DNA from: Chamaecyparis obtusa
Taxonomy: Eukaryota > Streptophyta > Pinopsida > Cupressales > Cupressaceae
Length of the DNA: 64,000 nucleotides
Assembly: GCA_027943335.1 (NCBI GenBank)
Contig: BSBK01001879.1
Span: 847,501 to 911,500, forward strand
Direction of reading: 5' to 3'
A program made the position numbers and the translations under genes. The notes under the pieces are model-generated. The model did no database searches and was not told where the DNA came from. It saw only the letters and a program-made list of their open reading frames with translations. Shown one piece after another: positions 1 through 11,449 of this stretch (position 1 is the stretch's first letter; the number at the start of each line of letters is the position of its first letter).

Positions 1-63
1 TACCCTGTCATACATTTTCTTTCCCCCTATTTGATATAAATGCCAAAAATGTAGAATGTATAC

Positions 64-3000
64 TTATAGCTTATCAAAATTATACTGATGGGTTTTCTTC
101 AGTGATTCTAGGAGGTTGTCCCATTCCTCCTTCAAGGTTGTAAGAGTGAGGTGCTCATAACTCACTTGAGTTCTCATGTCCATAACATTATTCAACACCG
201 AAATGTCAGGTGTAGAGACCAGTGTACGCGCTTTATCCATATGCTGTTCAAAAATTTTCAGGTGTAGGATGAGTTCTTTTTGCAACTCTGTAACCTGATC
301 TATTATGCTCTCTTTCTTCTGATTAAGATCTCTGATCAACTGCCTAATTTCATGTATCTGGAGGATATGCATGCCTAAATCTTTTGACTCGGTTGATGCA
401 GCTTGTGTACATGTTTGCATTTCTATTTTAAGTTTCTTAATGTGTTCACTGACCTCAGAAGTGAAAATGTCGATAGTACACAAAGTCATCAAGGTTTGAA
501 ATATATAAGTTGTAATAATCTGACAATCAGATATTACCTTGGATAACTCTACCTTGTTCAAAGCAACTTCTGCACACAACTTTTGTGCAAGATTCTCCTG
601 TACTTTGCTTTCTGTCCTTTCTTCCATTCTCTTTTCTATATCAACATCGGGCTATTGTATTTTTTGTGACAAGTATGCTAGCTGATCTAGTATGGGCTTG
701 TCGACATCAACATCAACATCAGGAATGACTTGTTGTAATATGTCTCTAACATTTGTCAGTATTTCATTCCTTTTATAGGTTTTCTTTAATCTTTCCTAAG
801 CTACCTTCCTCTGACATAGCTCACCATATGTTTGCAATTCAGAGGGGCTCGATGTCATTGGATCAACATTCAGTATTTCAATGATTTCTTGTAATGTTAT
901 GGCTCCTTTTCCTAGTTTCTTCTTCTTGAGAGGTCCACTCCTTGATAGTATAGCAGTGCTCTTGTCTTTTTGAGTCTCGATGCCGGTTGACATGCTTTTA
1001 TCTTTCTAATTCTCATTGGTGCTCGATGGTTGAGCTTTGGTAGTAATGTCAGTTTGGTTCACCTCAGTAGTTTCTTCTTGTTCTTTCTGTTCTTCACCTT
1101 CCTTTTTCTCCTTTGTATCCTTTTGTTCAGTATCCTGTGGTGCAATAGTGGACTGTGCCTCTAGAATAGGTGAATTTTTATCTGCGGGTAACATTATTTC
1201 TGGTGTTTCCTTAGCATCCTTGTGTTCATCTTGTTTCTTCTCCTTAGGTTCAATCTATGCTATAATAGCCAATGCCTCATCAATCATCGGTAGATTGCTC
1301 GGTAGTGATGTTGTGTCAGTATCCTTCAAAGATATTATCTGTACATCTTCGTCATCATTATTATTAGGGTCACCATGTGTTATGTCCTCAATAAGAACAT
1401 CTTCATCTGTTTTCTTCTTTAGTTGAATTTCAACTCTTTTTGATGCCTGTTGTGTTACACTTATCTTTGATGTGTCCTCGGTTATGTCTATTATCTCAGT
1501 ATCTTGTGTACCAGTGTCCTTATCTGTATTGTCTGTATCACCCAAAAGTATACCTTTATCTTTTGACCTTTTCACTCTTTTTGACATTTGTAGATAAGTA
1601 GCTTGCTCTGCTTTTACTTCTTCCTTCAAGATCAAATCCCATAATGATGTATACTCAGTATCTATGTCACCGACGTTTTCATCCATAATCATGAGGGTTT
1701 TGTGTTTTGTCAAAAATCTTTGTTGATACTTCTGTAAATACTTTTCTTCTTCAGTCATGCTTAGATGTGTTGCTAACCTCATCAAGGATCTTTCTCTTTT
1801 GTTCTTTTTTGTCTCCATTGTTGTGATCCATCTTGTAGCAATTCTATCATCTAGTGCCTTCAATAAACTGTAAGAAATTTCAATTGATATTCTCTTGAAT
1901 TTGATCATTTGTTGTACAACCACATTCTCAATCTTTATTTGATCCTTTGCACTCATGCTGTCAAACTTTCCTAAAGTGGGATCATTCAAATTTCTATTTT
2001 CCAGTATATCTTCAATTAATTCTTCAATAGTACTATCTTTGTGTTTTACAACCTTGTATCTATTCTCTTCATCAGACTTGTCATTACCTTCGGTAACCTT
2101 TGTTTGTTTCACTTTCTTCTTTGGTAAGTCTACTACCATCTTTGTCTTTCTTTTCATATATTTTTGAGTAGGAGTTGTTGCCCTTAGTTTCTTAGTTACA
2201 ATCATCTCCTTTTCTATATCATTAGTAGGAGGAATCGATGAGGTGCCCTTTTCATCATCTAACTTGGTGGCTTCACTATCATAAGATTTATCTGCAAGCT
2301 CCAGTAGCCCTTCAGTTGCGGCAACAACTGGTGATTCCTCAGATAAATCATCTGGTAATTGGGAGGTGTTTAGTGTAGCCTCAAGATTCTTTATTAACTT
2401 ATTTCCTCTTCTGGTCATTTTACCGATAGAGATATCAGTCTCTGTTCTTGATTTAGCTTCCTCATATGTTCCAAATCTACTTGCAGAAATGTCAATAGGA
2501 AGTGCTAGTAGGGCGGTAATGGATTTCAATGTGAAATCATGGCTTATCTCATAACCCATAGGTGCTAGCCACTTGATTCTCGGTGTAACAAGTTTGATCA
2601 AGCATTGATCTATGCTAACAACAAAACATATATCATTCTCAAATTTCTTTACTAACTCACCAGGTATTCTACTTCTCTTATGCATCTGTTCCTTGAATTT
2701 GTTAAAGTATAGATCAAATTCCTTATTCACATTATCTCTGAGAGATTTCATATGATCACTAATCTATTGTGAAATAGGTTTGTCCTTCTTCCATACAACC
2801 TTTCCAATGCCAAGTATAAACCTTTGTATATACAAGAATAAACATACAAGTAAAGAACCGAATTTACATGTATTAGACTTCTTTGATCTTATGACCTTCA
2901 TGTTGTCTGCCAGCTATCGGAACATGATGTCTGCTAGGTCAACTTGGTGATTCTTTTTCACAATCTTGTAGGCCATATCCACAGCATTTGTTGATACACT

Positions 3001-3615
3001 ATTCAATCGACTCGACTAAAATATCTTATACCTGATAACATGAGCTGCAAATTTTATAGCAGGATCTTTGATTTTGTTTATTTTCAACGCTCTTCCATCC
3101 CATTCTACACCTGTGTTTTGTTCAATTTCTTGTCTAGCAGAATTGCGAAACACTTTTGCTTTATCAGTAGTGGGATACCCTATAATAATGCTTATCATCT
3201 TCTTTGTTACTTCGACAGGCTTGTTGTCCAACCAAAATTTGTCATCGTGATATCAGCTCAACACAATTCTTATCCATTCATTCTTAAAATCTTGAGGAAA
3301 ATAGTGAATGCCAGTTAACCCTACATCTTCCAGGCATTTATACTCTGGTTTCAACTATCCGTTTAGGTCACAAACCCCTTGAAGTGTAGCAATCATTTCA
3401 TACGTTCCTACCTCACTAATCTTGCAGTGGATATACGCTTTAACATCTTTAGTTAATAAAACCCTTTCAGGAATGCTAGAGAATGCTCCAATTAGATCAA
3501 TCTGTGATGCAACTCTAGGGTGTGATTTGAATTTATCTTCTTTAAAATGTGCCCTAACTATGAATTCAACCTCTTCTTCACCTTGTGATTTAGTTGCGGT
3601 AGATGTGGATGCCAT
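64..3615 (-). pseudogene. Second ORF of the retroelement, 1,184 codons, unrecognised, with in-frame stops
   Basis: From ATGGCATCC at 3,615 the same frame runs to a TAG-type end just below 64, broken by nine in-frame stops (eight TAG, one TGA) and no frameshift. I do not recognise the family. The N-terminal 300 residues look globular (for example PERVLLTKDVKAYIHCK, WLDNKPVEVTKKMIS, IIGYP). Residues about 300-1,000 are highly charged with Lys/Glu runs, a basic nuclear-signal-like patch (KRKTKM...KKKVKQTK) and an acidic stretch (KEKKEGEEQKEQEE). The last 180 residues are predicted helical or coiled coil. No catalytic pol motif is visible. It may be a structural or host-derived protein carried by the element, perhaps related to the uncharacterised 'plant transposon protein' regions seen in large plant LTR elements. 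That link is a guess. Confidence 0.6.
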
Positions 3616-3817
3616 CAAGAAAACTAGGGTTTCAGTGATTACAATGAGCACAAGTTAAAAGTATATCCGAAAAACCTACTTGATAGTCGAAGAACAGTTG
3701 TCAGTTCGAGATGAAAGTGCCTTGAATCTCTGTAGAAATCTTTAGCTTGAACTCTTGGTTGCTCTGAAAAATTCATTCTCCAGTGCTTGCAATGTAAATA
3801 ATGAACTTGATTCTATC

Positions 3818-3826
3818 GTATTTATA
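3818..3826 (-). promoter_or_regulatory. TATA box for the second ORF
   Basis: TATAAATAC lies on the minus strand about 200 bp before the ATG at 3,615. The intervening leader ends in CTGAAACCCTAGTTTTCTTG directly before the ATG, a composition typical of plant 5' leaders. This suggests ORF2 is, or was, transcribed from its own internal promoter. Sequence match only. Confidence 0.45.
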
Positions 3827-4145
3827 GACTTTTCCAAAGTTCCCTGCTCAAATATTTGCAATAAATGCTCGACCTAACTTCATAGTGTATTACAGTTGTC
3901 TTATTTGATTGACACCCAATTTCATCAGTTTACACTATTTCCTTGATTAACCTTGCCTATCAATTATCAATCGGTACTTCATTCTCGATCTTGCCTTTAC
4001 CGACTTGTATAACATTGTAAGCTCACACAATATAACCATAGTGCATCTTAATTCATGCAAATTTGGTATTAACTCTTCAAGTATAAGGAACTATATGTAA
4101 AATATGATCTTTCAAAGTATCAGTTCCATACATACCTTAGTCAAC

Positions 4146-5552
4146 TTAAGTGGAGTTACTGATGTCACCCTGTCCAGAGGACAAGGTTTCACCGACAGTG
4201 TTACTCGATTCAGCAGTCACCTTCTCTGCTTTCTTCCACATAGTATTCCTCATCTTCATGATATCTACAATAGTGTATCTACTCTCAAATACATGATTCT
4301 CATCCAGTACTCAATCTCTATAGTCTTTGCTCACATGACCGACTTTGTGACAGTGCATATAGGCCATCGGTGTGCTTGCCCAATATCTTGAATTTCTTAT
4401 GCAATGTGCCCTATAGCAGTTAGTAGTAATATGTCCATACCGGCCACAAGCAATGCAACTAGTCCATGTATTATAATCCCATACATATGCATTACCTTCC
4501 CTCTTTGGTTGATATGACTTCTTCTGAGTTTTTTGCTTAGGAGTCCAGACTTGCTTCATCTTAGCTTTGCATCCACTTGCAGTGTGACCATGCTTGTTAC
4601 ATGTGTAACATATCTTCCCTATAGTAGTCTTTTCAATATTGTCCTTTTGTCTAGATTTGCATTCAAATGCTTGATGTCCATACTTTCCACAGTAATAGCA
4701 GTAACCATCAAATCTTGTAGTAGTAATAGGAGGATACCCTTTAGCTTTGCTTTGTGATACATTAGAAGTGTGTCCAGGTTTTCCACAATGATAGCAAGTG
4801 AGTACTTTAAATTTTTGACCTTGATTGTTACTGATCTTTTTAGTATGTTTTGATGATTCACCTTCACTAGTATAACCTATACCGGCTCTACTTCCAAATC
4901 TTCTCTGATTGTCTAGGAAATCATCAATCTTCTTTGAACTTTCTTCAACCAACTTTTTCATCTCATTGTGTTGTTGTTGATTCTTTAGGTCATTCCTCAA
5001 CTTTTCATTTTCTTCTCTCAATCTTGCCATATCTTCAAGATTCCTTGATAGTTCACCATTGATCCGGTTTACTTCTTGATTTGCAATCAGAACCTGATTA
5101 GACACTTGAAAGTGATGATCAGTAAGTCTTTGTATTTCACTTTCCTTGGCTTGTAATTGTTCAGTCATCAGTCTTCTATCTTCAATGGCTAGGTTACGAT
5201 CTTTCTCAGCTTGTCTTGCATTGTTTAGTATTTCTACCATTCTTACCATTTGTGTTTCTTATCCAATCTGTAAAGCCTTCACTTGATTAGATAGCTACTG
5301 GTTCCTTTCAAATAGGTCAGTGATAGTACTTTCAGATCCATCAGAGATGCTTCCCGAGCTAGATCCACTACGATCAAATGCATCTTCAAAAATTTCTTCA
5401 TGATAACCGATCTCACCTTGTGCAATTGCAATGTTCTTTCTCTATACCAGTAAATCCTTTAATTCAGTCTTGGCTTTCTTGTACTATTCCACATACATCT
5501 ACAGTTGAAGTTTTTGATTCTCAATAGACTTATCAAGCTTATATCTCTCCAT
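4146..5552 (-). pseudogene. Gag-like protein with five CCHC zinc knuckles, interrupted by stops
   Basis: A single frame of 468 codons from an ATG at 5,552 to a TAA at 4,148-4,146. The first 100 or so residues are acidic and Ser-rich. A coiled-coil segment rich in Glu, Gln and Arg follows, roughly residues 100-230. A basic C-terminal half then carries CCHC knuckles: CYYCGKYGHQAFEC, CYTCNKHGHTASGC and CIACGRYGHITTNC are intact, while a first (CYHCGKPGHTSNVS) and a fifth (CHKVGHVSKD) have lost one ligand. Such knuckles bind nucleic acid in Gag. Five in a row is more than the one or two usual in plant Gag. Six in-frame stops break the frame (TAG four times, TAA once, TGA once). All are one C-to-T change from Gln or Arg codons. 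There is no frameshift. Confidence 0.75.
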
Positions 5553-5600
5553 GTCTTTAGATCTTTACCCTTTAGTGGTTAGACTGTTCAACAAGAGAAC

Positions 5601-5617
5601 TTCACTCTGATGCCAAT
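5601..5617 (-). other. Primer-binding site
   Basis: Immediately inside the LTR the minus strand reads ATTGGCATCAGAGTG, close to the TGGTATCAGAGC complement of initiator-methionine tRNA used by many plant LTR elements. One internal base differs from the usual form. Confidence 0.65.
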
Positions 5618-6839
5618 TGTTGGAAATTAGGAGAGATAGATACTAAGAGGGGAGGGGTGAATCAGTATCTATCAAAACTTTTCATTTAAATCCTTCATTC
5701 TGATTTAACATTCAGTACTTTAACCGATCAAATAACTTGCATCAAATTGCATAAACAATCATATATGAAACTAACTAATCATTATATCATCAATGCAATC
5801 ACATAACACAAGTATTTGGTTACGCAGAAACCCCTGTTAGAAGGTAAAACTACGGTGGGGATGAGACCCACAAATCTTCACTAGTCTACAGATAGAAAGA
5901 GTTTGCCTGTTAAGGCTGTAATTATGATCACTTCTAGTGATCTTACCCTATTAGGAGTAACAAAAGATCAGCTAGATCTACCTTGTTATAGGATTTTGAC
6001 AACACTGTTAAGTGTGCACTCAATTAAGAGATTTACAATAGGACTGTTAAATCCACTCGGTTAAGAGATTTTGATAGTTCTATTACAATTGTTAGAAAGC
6101 AATAGAAAATGTATCTGCACTGATTGACAACTAGATTGTCTAATAATAGATCATATAATTATTGTATAAATATCACCTTTCCTATGTAGATCTTCTACTC
6201 TGTGATGCTCGGTTTGCTTTGTCAATTCTGAATACTTCTCTGTAAACAATTCTGCTCGGTTTGGTCTATTCAGTGCTTGTATCAATTTAGTCTCATCATA
6301 TTCATCATTCTTAGAATGATATATTTATAGTGTTCTAGATTTTCTAAACCATTTGATTTACGTCCATTAGATTATGCCGCTTAACCATGTTCATAGATTA
6401 TACCGCTTTACCTTTCTCGGTTGATGTATCACCGTCATATCTTCTTTGAATTTTGTCAGTCGTCGATCTTGTAACAAACTATATTCCTTTTCATATCTTT
6501 ATGCTGATTTTGAAATAATCTAGCTTACATGTTTATCAATCTGTTATAACTGTCTATCTTGAAAATTGTGCCTTCATTGATTTATAAGTTGTTTCTATTA
6601 TCCTCGGTAGTGCTTGTTTACTCTGTTTGGTGTATGCTTGAAGAATTTGGTGTAAACTATCCATCAGTGTGAATGTGTGCTTGGTAGACTATAGGATACA
6701 TTGGTGCATATAGTCAACCAACTTGCTTTGCTAAGCTTTACCGACTGTTCCTGTCTCCTTGTATTTACCGACTGGTCCAGTATTTCACCAACTAATGATT
6801 TTGATACTAAGTGACAATAAATGCTCAATAGAGATAACA
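5618..6839 (-). repeat. 5' long terminal repeat, 1,222 bp
   Basis: On the minus strand the repeat starts TGTTATCTC and ends TTCCAACA, the TG...CA ends expected of an LTR. It is followed at once by a primer-binding-site-like sequence. Next to its inner end it carries the AGAGGGGAGGGGTGAATCAG-type stretch common in plant LTRs. A TATA box (CTATAAATAT) lies at 6,330-6,321. The partner LTR is outside the window, so the boundaries rest on the TG/CA ends, the primer site and the A1/A2 comparison. Confidence 0.75.
6321..6330 (-). promoter_or_regulatory. LTR TATA box
   Basis: CTATAAATAT on the minus strand inside the LTR, about 700 bp before the LTR end. It would drive the genomic transcript of the element. 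This is a motif match only. Confidence 0.4.
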
Positions 6840-7445
6840 CCAAGTGCATTCTAATAAAATTGCATTAGAAGCAACTCACTTATTAGGGCTTTTCAACCAT
6901 TGGGGCAATGTCCCTTGTGTTATGACAAGAGTTCCTTCGACTCCCCCTCCTCTTGGAGCACTTGCTTCCATGTAGATGTGAATAAGAGCATAGTCTTTCT
7001 ACTTGTGGCAACTGTGTTACTTGTCCAAAGTCTTCTCCTCTAACTATTAGAGGAGAACATGGACAATAACATTGTTGTGGCTTTCTCATCAATGCTCCAC
7101 CTCTTGCCTCCCATGAGAATAACTTCTCGGTGGCCTTCTAATGGAGGCTCTAGCTAATTTAGTTATAACAAGTTTCCTCGGATGGCTCTTACAATTTCTC
7201 CAACCTATGAAGTAAAATATAAAAATAAAGATAAGGATGACAAGGTTTGGGACCCTCCAATGAATACTTGAGATTCTATTGATGTATGAGATAAGCCTAA
7301 TGAACGTTACTCAACTCATCCATCTACTACTGCTGCTATTATTCAACATCTTCCTACAGTACTACCATTTAAGAACCCATTTTTTATGTTTTATGAGTAG
7401 AATATTGACTCGTATGAACTTCAAAAACATAATTTTATATTCATC

Positions 7446-8040
7446 TTCCCTATATACTATGAGATCAGAGGGGGATTCTATTGCTTATTCAGAGATTGCA
7501 GCTCCTTGACTTCCTTCTTTTGTTACTCTGACCAGAGATGTCTGGCACTCTATTTATGGGAGATGGTACAGCTCTGTGACTAGACCTTGCAGCTTCTATT
7601 TCCCCAGAAGCAAGTCACCGAGCAGCTCATTGTGGATTTCTTCTCACCCTCACCCCTGGCTTGGGGTATGAAGCATCCCCATGTGCCTCCGCCATCGATC
7701 ACTCCAGATCCGTGAGACCTCGTAGTGCTTCTACCCATCAGTGGTAGACCACCAGTAGATCACGACGACGGGTCCATACCCATATTCTTTTGGGTCACTA
7801 TCCTTCTGTGTTGGTTTTCTTTCCGCTCAAGAAGGACCCCTAGTCCTTGGCTTGGTGGTTCTTGGTTCTTTGTTCTATGCTTCTTGTTTGGTTCCTTTTT
7901 CTTTTAGCGTGTTCCCCCGACCACTGTTTGGTGGTCCACTGGTCTCTTGCTATTTTGGTTGTATGATTCCTCTCCCATAGACCCTTGTTGGTCTTCTGTT
8001 GGATATTAACAAATTTATCTTATCTTATCTTATCTTATCA
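7446..8040 (+). mobile_element. GC-rich insertion ending in (TTATC) repeats, probably a truncated non-LTR element
   Basis: Absent from A2, where flanking sequence is continuous near 26,190. The insert is markedly more GC-rich than its surroundings and ends with TTGGATATTAACAAAT followed by four to five TTATC units. A short-unit tail after a TTCTGTTGGATATTA-type end resembles the 3' end of plant LINEs. No ORF with a recognised domain is seen. The only shared flank is a short TCATC, so a long target duplication cannot be shown. Confidence 0.5.
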
Positions 8041-8639
8041 TCCATTTTATTTTTTTATGAATGATAAAGCATACACTTACTCATATAAAATAACTTATAC
8101 TTGCCAAAAATACAAAGACAAATAGCAAGTTAAAGTTAATTGTGAACAAGAAATTAACATTATCATATAGAAAGGGGGGGCATAGCTGAGTAATGATTGA
8201 TAGAGTGAAGGGAGTTTACATAGAAACTTTATTTTAACATATTTTTAATTGCAAAAGATAAAGAAATCGACATTGCATTATTGAATAGAATGGGGGAACA
8301 TCACCAAGAAATAATTGATCAACTAGGTGGAGTACATTTAATATTATAGTTGATAGGCTATTCTATGTTGGGAAACCATCGAAATTGTCACATCTCACAT
8401 CGGTTTCCAACAGCTTCCCAATGTTGGGTGGGCTTTAGCAGCTATTCTTTGCTCCATTTTATAGGCATTGAATACAATTAAATGGTGGATGGAATTGATT
8501 GATTCAGTTTGATCTCCTCCATGCAAATAAATGCCCTCGAGTAACCCTACATGCAATGAAAGGATAGCAAGGAGAGTGTCGATTAAAATTTCAAATTAAT
8601 GTGATGGATTGATGTCAGTTGTTCTGTAGTATAAAGTTG

Positions 8640-9388
8640 ACTAGGTTGTTTGATGAAACTACTCAGCATTTACCATTGTTTTGCTTTGGCAATGATATCT
8701 TCTTTATCCAAGTTGTCGGGGAACTGCTACATATCAAGTTTTTCTTTGGCGGTGATATCTTTTGTATCCAAGTTGTCAGGGACCTGCTACATATCAAATA
8801 AATTTTTTCAATGCTCTCTATATTTTGGAACACAGATACCTATACTACATGTGACAAAAAATCATAGAGGATGTAGAAAATGTGCTTTGCAAATGTGCAA
8901 AGTGGAGTTTTTTAATGGTGTGCACTAGATATCATGTCAATTTTTTCAATGACTTCTATGTTTTAGAGCACAACTAATTTTTAAGGCACAAATTATTTGC
9001 ATTGTATGTTATTTGAGTTTCCTAAGGCATTTTTTTCCCATGGTTGAAGATGACTTTGAATGCAAAGAGATTGGCTAGTGAGGATAAACAAAACCTCTAT
9101 ATTATTTGTGTGAATGCCAAAAATGTGGAACTTTGTCATTACATATTGGGTAATTTTTGTGAATAGTAAATGTATTTTGGAATAAAAGTAAGCAATTATA
9201 TGTTGTTTTCCATTCACAAGGCATTAGTTAGGGTTTTTTTTCGTACTCACCAATTGATTTCTCTACACTTTATGGAAATCATAGAGGATATGTAAATTTT
9301 GTTTTGCAAATTTGCAATTTGTTTGCACTAGATGTTATTTGAGCTTTCCCAGGGAATGTTTTCCACTTGGGTGTAAAATGTGCCCTAC
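8640..9388. repeat. Degenerate tandem repeat, unit about 420 bp (A1 part)
   Basis: The landmark CATAGAGGAT(G/A)T... followed by a T(T/C)TGCAAATnTGCAA stretch and a TTGCA...ATGT(T/C)ATTTGAG stretch recurs at about 8,863 and 9,281, about 418 bp apart. The next unit is interrupted by the LINE and resumes at 11,271. Inside, a 59-bp segment with GATATCTTCTTTATCCAAG is itself doubled (8,690-8,800); A2 lacks this doubled piece. Confidence 0.6.
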
Positions 9389-9405
9389 AAATGTACAAAT
9401 TGTTT
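9389..9405. repeat. 17-bp target-site duplication, left copy
   Basis: AAATGTACAAATTGTTT occurs here and again at 11,254-11,270, flanking the LINE. The empty site in A2 (27,399-27,415) has it only once, which proves an insertion. Confidence 0.9.
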
Positions 9406-11253
9406 TTATTAAGTAAAAATAGGATTTGAAAGGTCCCGAAACCTTCTACAAAAGCATTAAAAGATAGAGCATTGAAAGTCCATAATACAATTGTGGTGCC
9501 CAACCAAACAAGCCAACAAATCAAACCATAGATCCGACCGATAAGAACAACCCAAGCGGTCACAACAAAGGGTGATCGAGATTTACATTTTTTCCCATCC
9601 TTGTGTGAATGTAAATTCATATCAAAAGGAGTGGATGATTCTGATTTCTTTCCCTTTACTGTTGTCCATCCATCCTCCATCTTACCAATAGCCTTCTGCC
9701 AAACCACAAAAGAGTTAGAAGAGCCCACTAAAGGGCAAGTCACATCAGAAACCATTGAAGGGATAGGAATAACACCATGACCATTCCCCAGAGCCCTCAC
9801 AGGAGAATCATGGGAAATAGAACACTCAGCTCCAGCAGCCAAGATTGCATCAAAATCAGAGACAGCATCAAGAACATCTAAACCAGAGACAGCACCGTGG
9901 ACAGCAAAACCTACAGCACCGTGGACAGGATCACTGAACCAGAGCCAACAACAATGTTCTGGTCAAGGACAAAAGTAATTTGTACCAAGGCCGCATCAGA
10001 GATGGCATCAATAGCTTCAAAGACAACATCAAAAGCTACCGAGGTAGCCACAAAAGCACCAACCAAAGCATGATCAATCTAAGGAGGGAAAGCATCTGAA
10101 CCCCCATTTTTAGATACTTTACCAATTGTATAATGGTGGTCAACAGCCCCCAACCACCAAGTGGGTGATTTCTTTAGTTTAACCTTGCCAAAAAAACACC
10201 ACGCAGCAAGATGGCTAGTCTTGTGGCATTTCCTACACCTGAACGGAATACCCTCATAATCAAGATTTTGAGTCCAAGAGCCCGAAGAAGAAGCCAAAGT
10301 AATCTTCTCAGGAAGACCCTTGGAAACATCAACCTCCACAAGAATATGAGCATAAGTCATCTTAAAAATTTTAGAGGAGTCAGAATCCACCATTTAAGAA
10401 TCCCCAATAGCCTCAGCCACAGATTCCAAAATAGAATCCAGCCAAAGATGCAGAGGAAAATTTAGTAGTCTTACCCATAAGGGTATTTTATTAAAGGACT
10501 CTGAAAGAGGGTCAAACCCCTGATACCAGGGTTTGGCCATCAGGGGGAAATGCTCTTCCCAAGTGAAACAACTATCATATAGAATACTTTTCCTATCTTC
10601 AGCATTTTCAAACTTTACTATAAAGAAACCCATAGCCATAAGGTATATCTGAACAGCATCGGTTAAGATGGGTTCCCAATGCTTGGAAATCCAAGCATGC
10701 AAATCAGAAAGAGAGGGTCAAAAACCCCTAAAATGAAAGATAGTAGCATTGGAAGAGAATTCTTTCATAGTTTTTAAAATATCATCTATTGTATCTAAAG
10801 CAAGGTTAACCACAATGGGGTTACTTACAAAAACAGGCTACACAAGAGAAGAGGATTTGGATCCCCTCTACCCAGAAGAAGCAGGACCAGGGATACCCAT
10901 TTCAAAGGCAGCCACATCAACATAAGAAATTGCAGAACTAGCACTTTCAGAAGCAACAAACTCCTGAACCACTGAAGCTCCAAACCCACCCACCCGAGAA
11001 GGTCTAGGTGTGGAAGAACCCCCAGATGCTAGAAGCGCAGGACCAGTGACGACACCGGCACAGTGAGCAGACTTGAGAGGAGCACCATCAGCAGCATGAG
11101 CACCTATAGTAGATCTGAGAGGAGTGCCATCAACACCATGAGCGCCTACAGCAGATCCAGTCGCGTGAACAGAGGCACGTTCAAAATTCTGGGCAGGAGC
11201 GGTAGCAGCCATTGGCAGCATTTTTTTGAAAAGTTGTAAATATTATTTATACA
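9406..11253 (-). mobile_element. LINE (L1-type) insertion with ORF1 but no ORF2
   Basis: A 1,848-bp insertion bounded by a perfect 17-bp target duplication and absent from A2. On the minus strand it begins with a short leader, then an L1-type ORF1, then sequence ending in AAGGTTTCGGGACCTTTCAA and a CTTAATAAAA-like end. No endonuclease or reverse transcriptase sequence is present. Because both target duplications are intact, the missing ORF2 was absent when it inserted, so this is an ORF1-only non-autonomous element rather than a later deletion. Confidence 0.82.
9580..11221 (-). pseudogene. LINE ORF1 (DUF4283-type region plus zinc knuckle)
   Basis: ORF1 starts at MLPMAATAPAQNFERA (11,221) and stays in one frame to about 10,000 despite five stops (at about 10,866, 10,823, 10,720, 10,394 and 10,079). 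An Ala/Gly-rich N-terminus is followed by a DUF4283-like nucleic-acid-binding region (AMGFFIVKFENAEDR, PLWVRLLNFPLHLW) and a knuckle C-x2-C-x4-H-x4-C-like stretch (CRKCHKTSHLAAWC). The end, after a frame shift, is GWTTVKGKKSESSTPFDM then a basic tail. This order is the usual ORF1 plan of plant L1 elements. Most stops are TAG, TAA or TGA reachable by C-to-T changes. Confidence 0.72.
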
Positions 11254-11270
11254 AAATGTACAAATTGTTT
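11254..11270. repeat. 17-bp target-site duplication, right copy
   Basis: Same 17 bases as 9,389-9,405. Beyond it the A repeat resumes (ATATTGTATGTC), matching A2 at 27,416. Confidence 0.9.
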
Positions 11271-11449
11271 ATATTGTATGTCATTTGAGTTTTACTAAGG
11301 GTTTTTTTACCATGGTCAAACATGACCTTGAGTGAAGTACAAAGGGATTAATTGGTGAGCACAAAAGAAACCTCTAAATTGATTATGTTATTGCCTGAAA
11401 TGTTAAGGTTTCATTTTTAAATGCACTTTCTGTAGAATGTTGTCGTTAC

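Larger units (their letters stand above)
1..6839 (-). mobile_element. 5' part of an LTR retrotransposon with gag and an extra ORF
   Basis: Reading on the minus strand, this stretch runs LTR (6,839-5,618), primer-binding site, gag (5,552-4,146), a spacer of about 530 bp, then a second long ORF (3,615-64). The 3' end and second LTR lie beyond position 1, so the length and the presence of pol are unknown. No protease, integrase, reverse transcriptase or RNase H motif is seen in the 5.6 kb of internal sequence present. The right edge (6,839/6,840) falls exactly where the related A2 copy near 25,583 continues without an LTR, so the element inserted into A1 after the A duplication. Reading frames carry in-frame stops but no frameshift, so the copy is recent but dead. 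Confidence 0.82.

Noticed and set aside
1037..1426. Open plus-strand frame rich in Ser and Cys
   Set aside because: It is the complement of the Lys/Glu/Thr-rich ORF2 of the retroelement; the composition is a shadow effect.
7725..7907. Hydrophobic Trp/Phe-rich frame in the GC-rich insert
   Set aside because: Single short frame without homology that I recognise, inside an insertion missing from A2.
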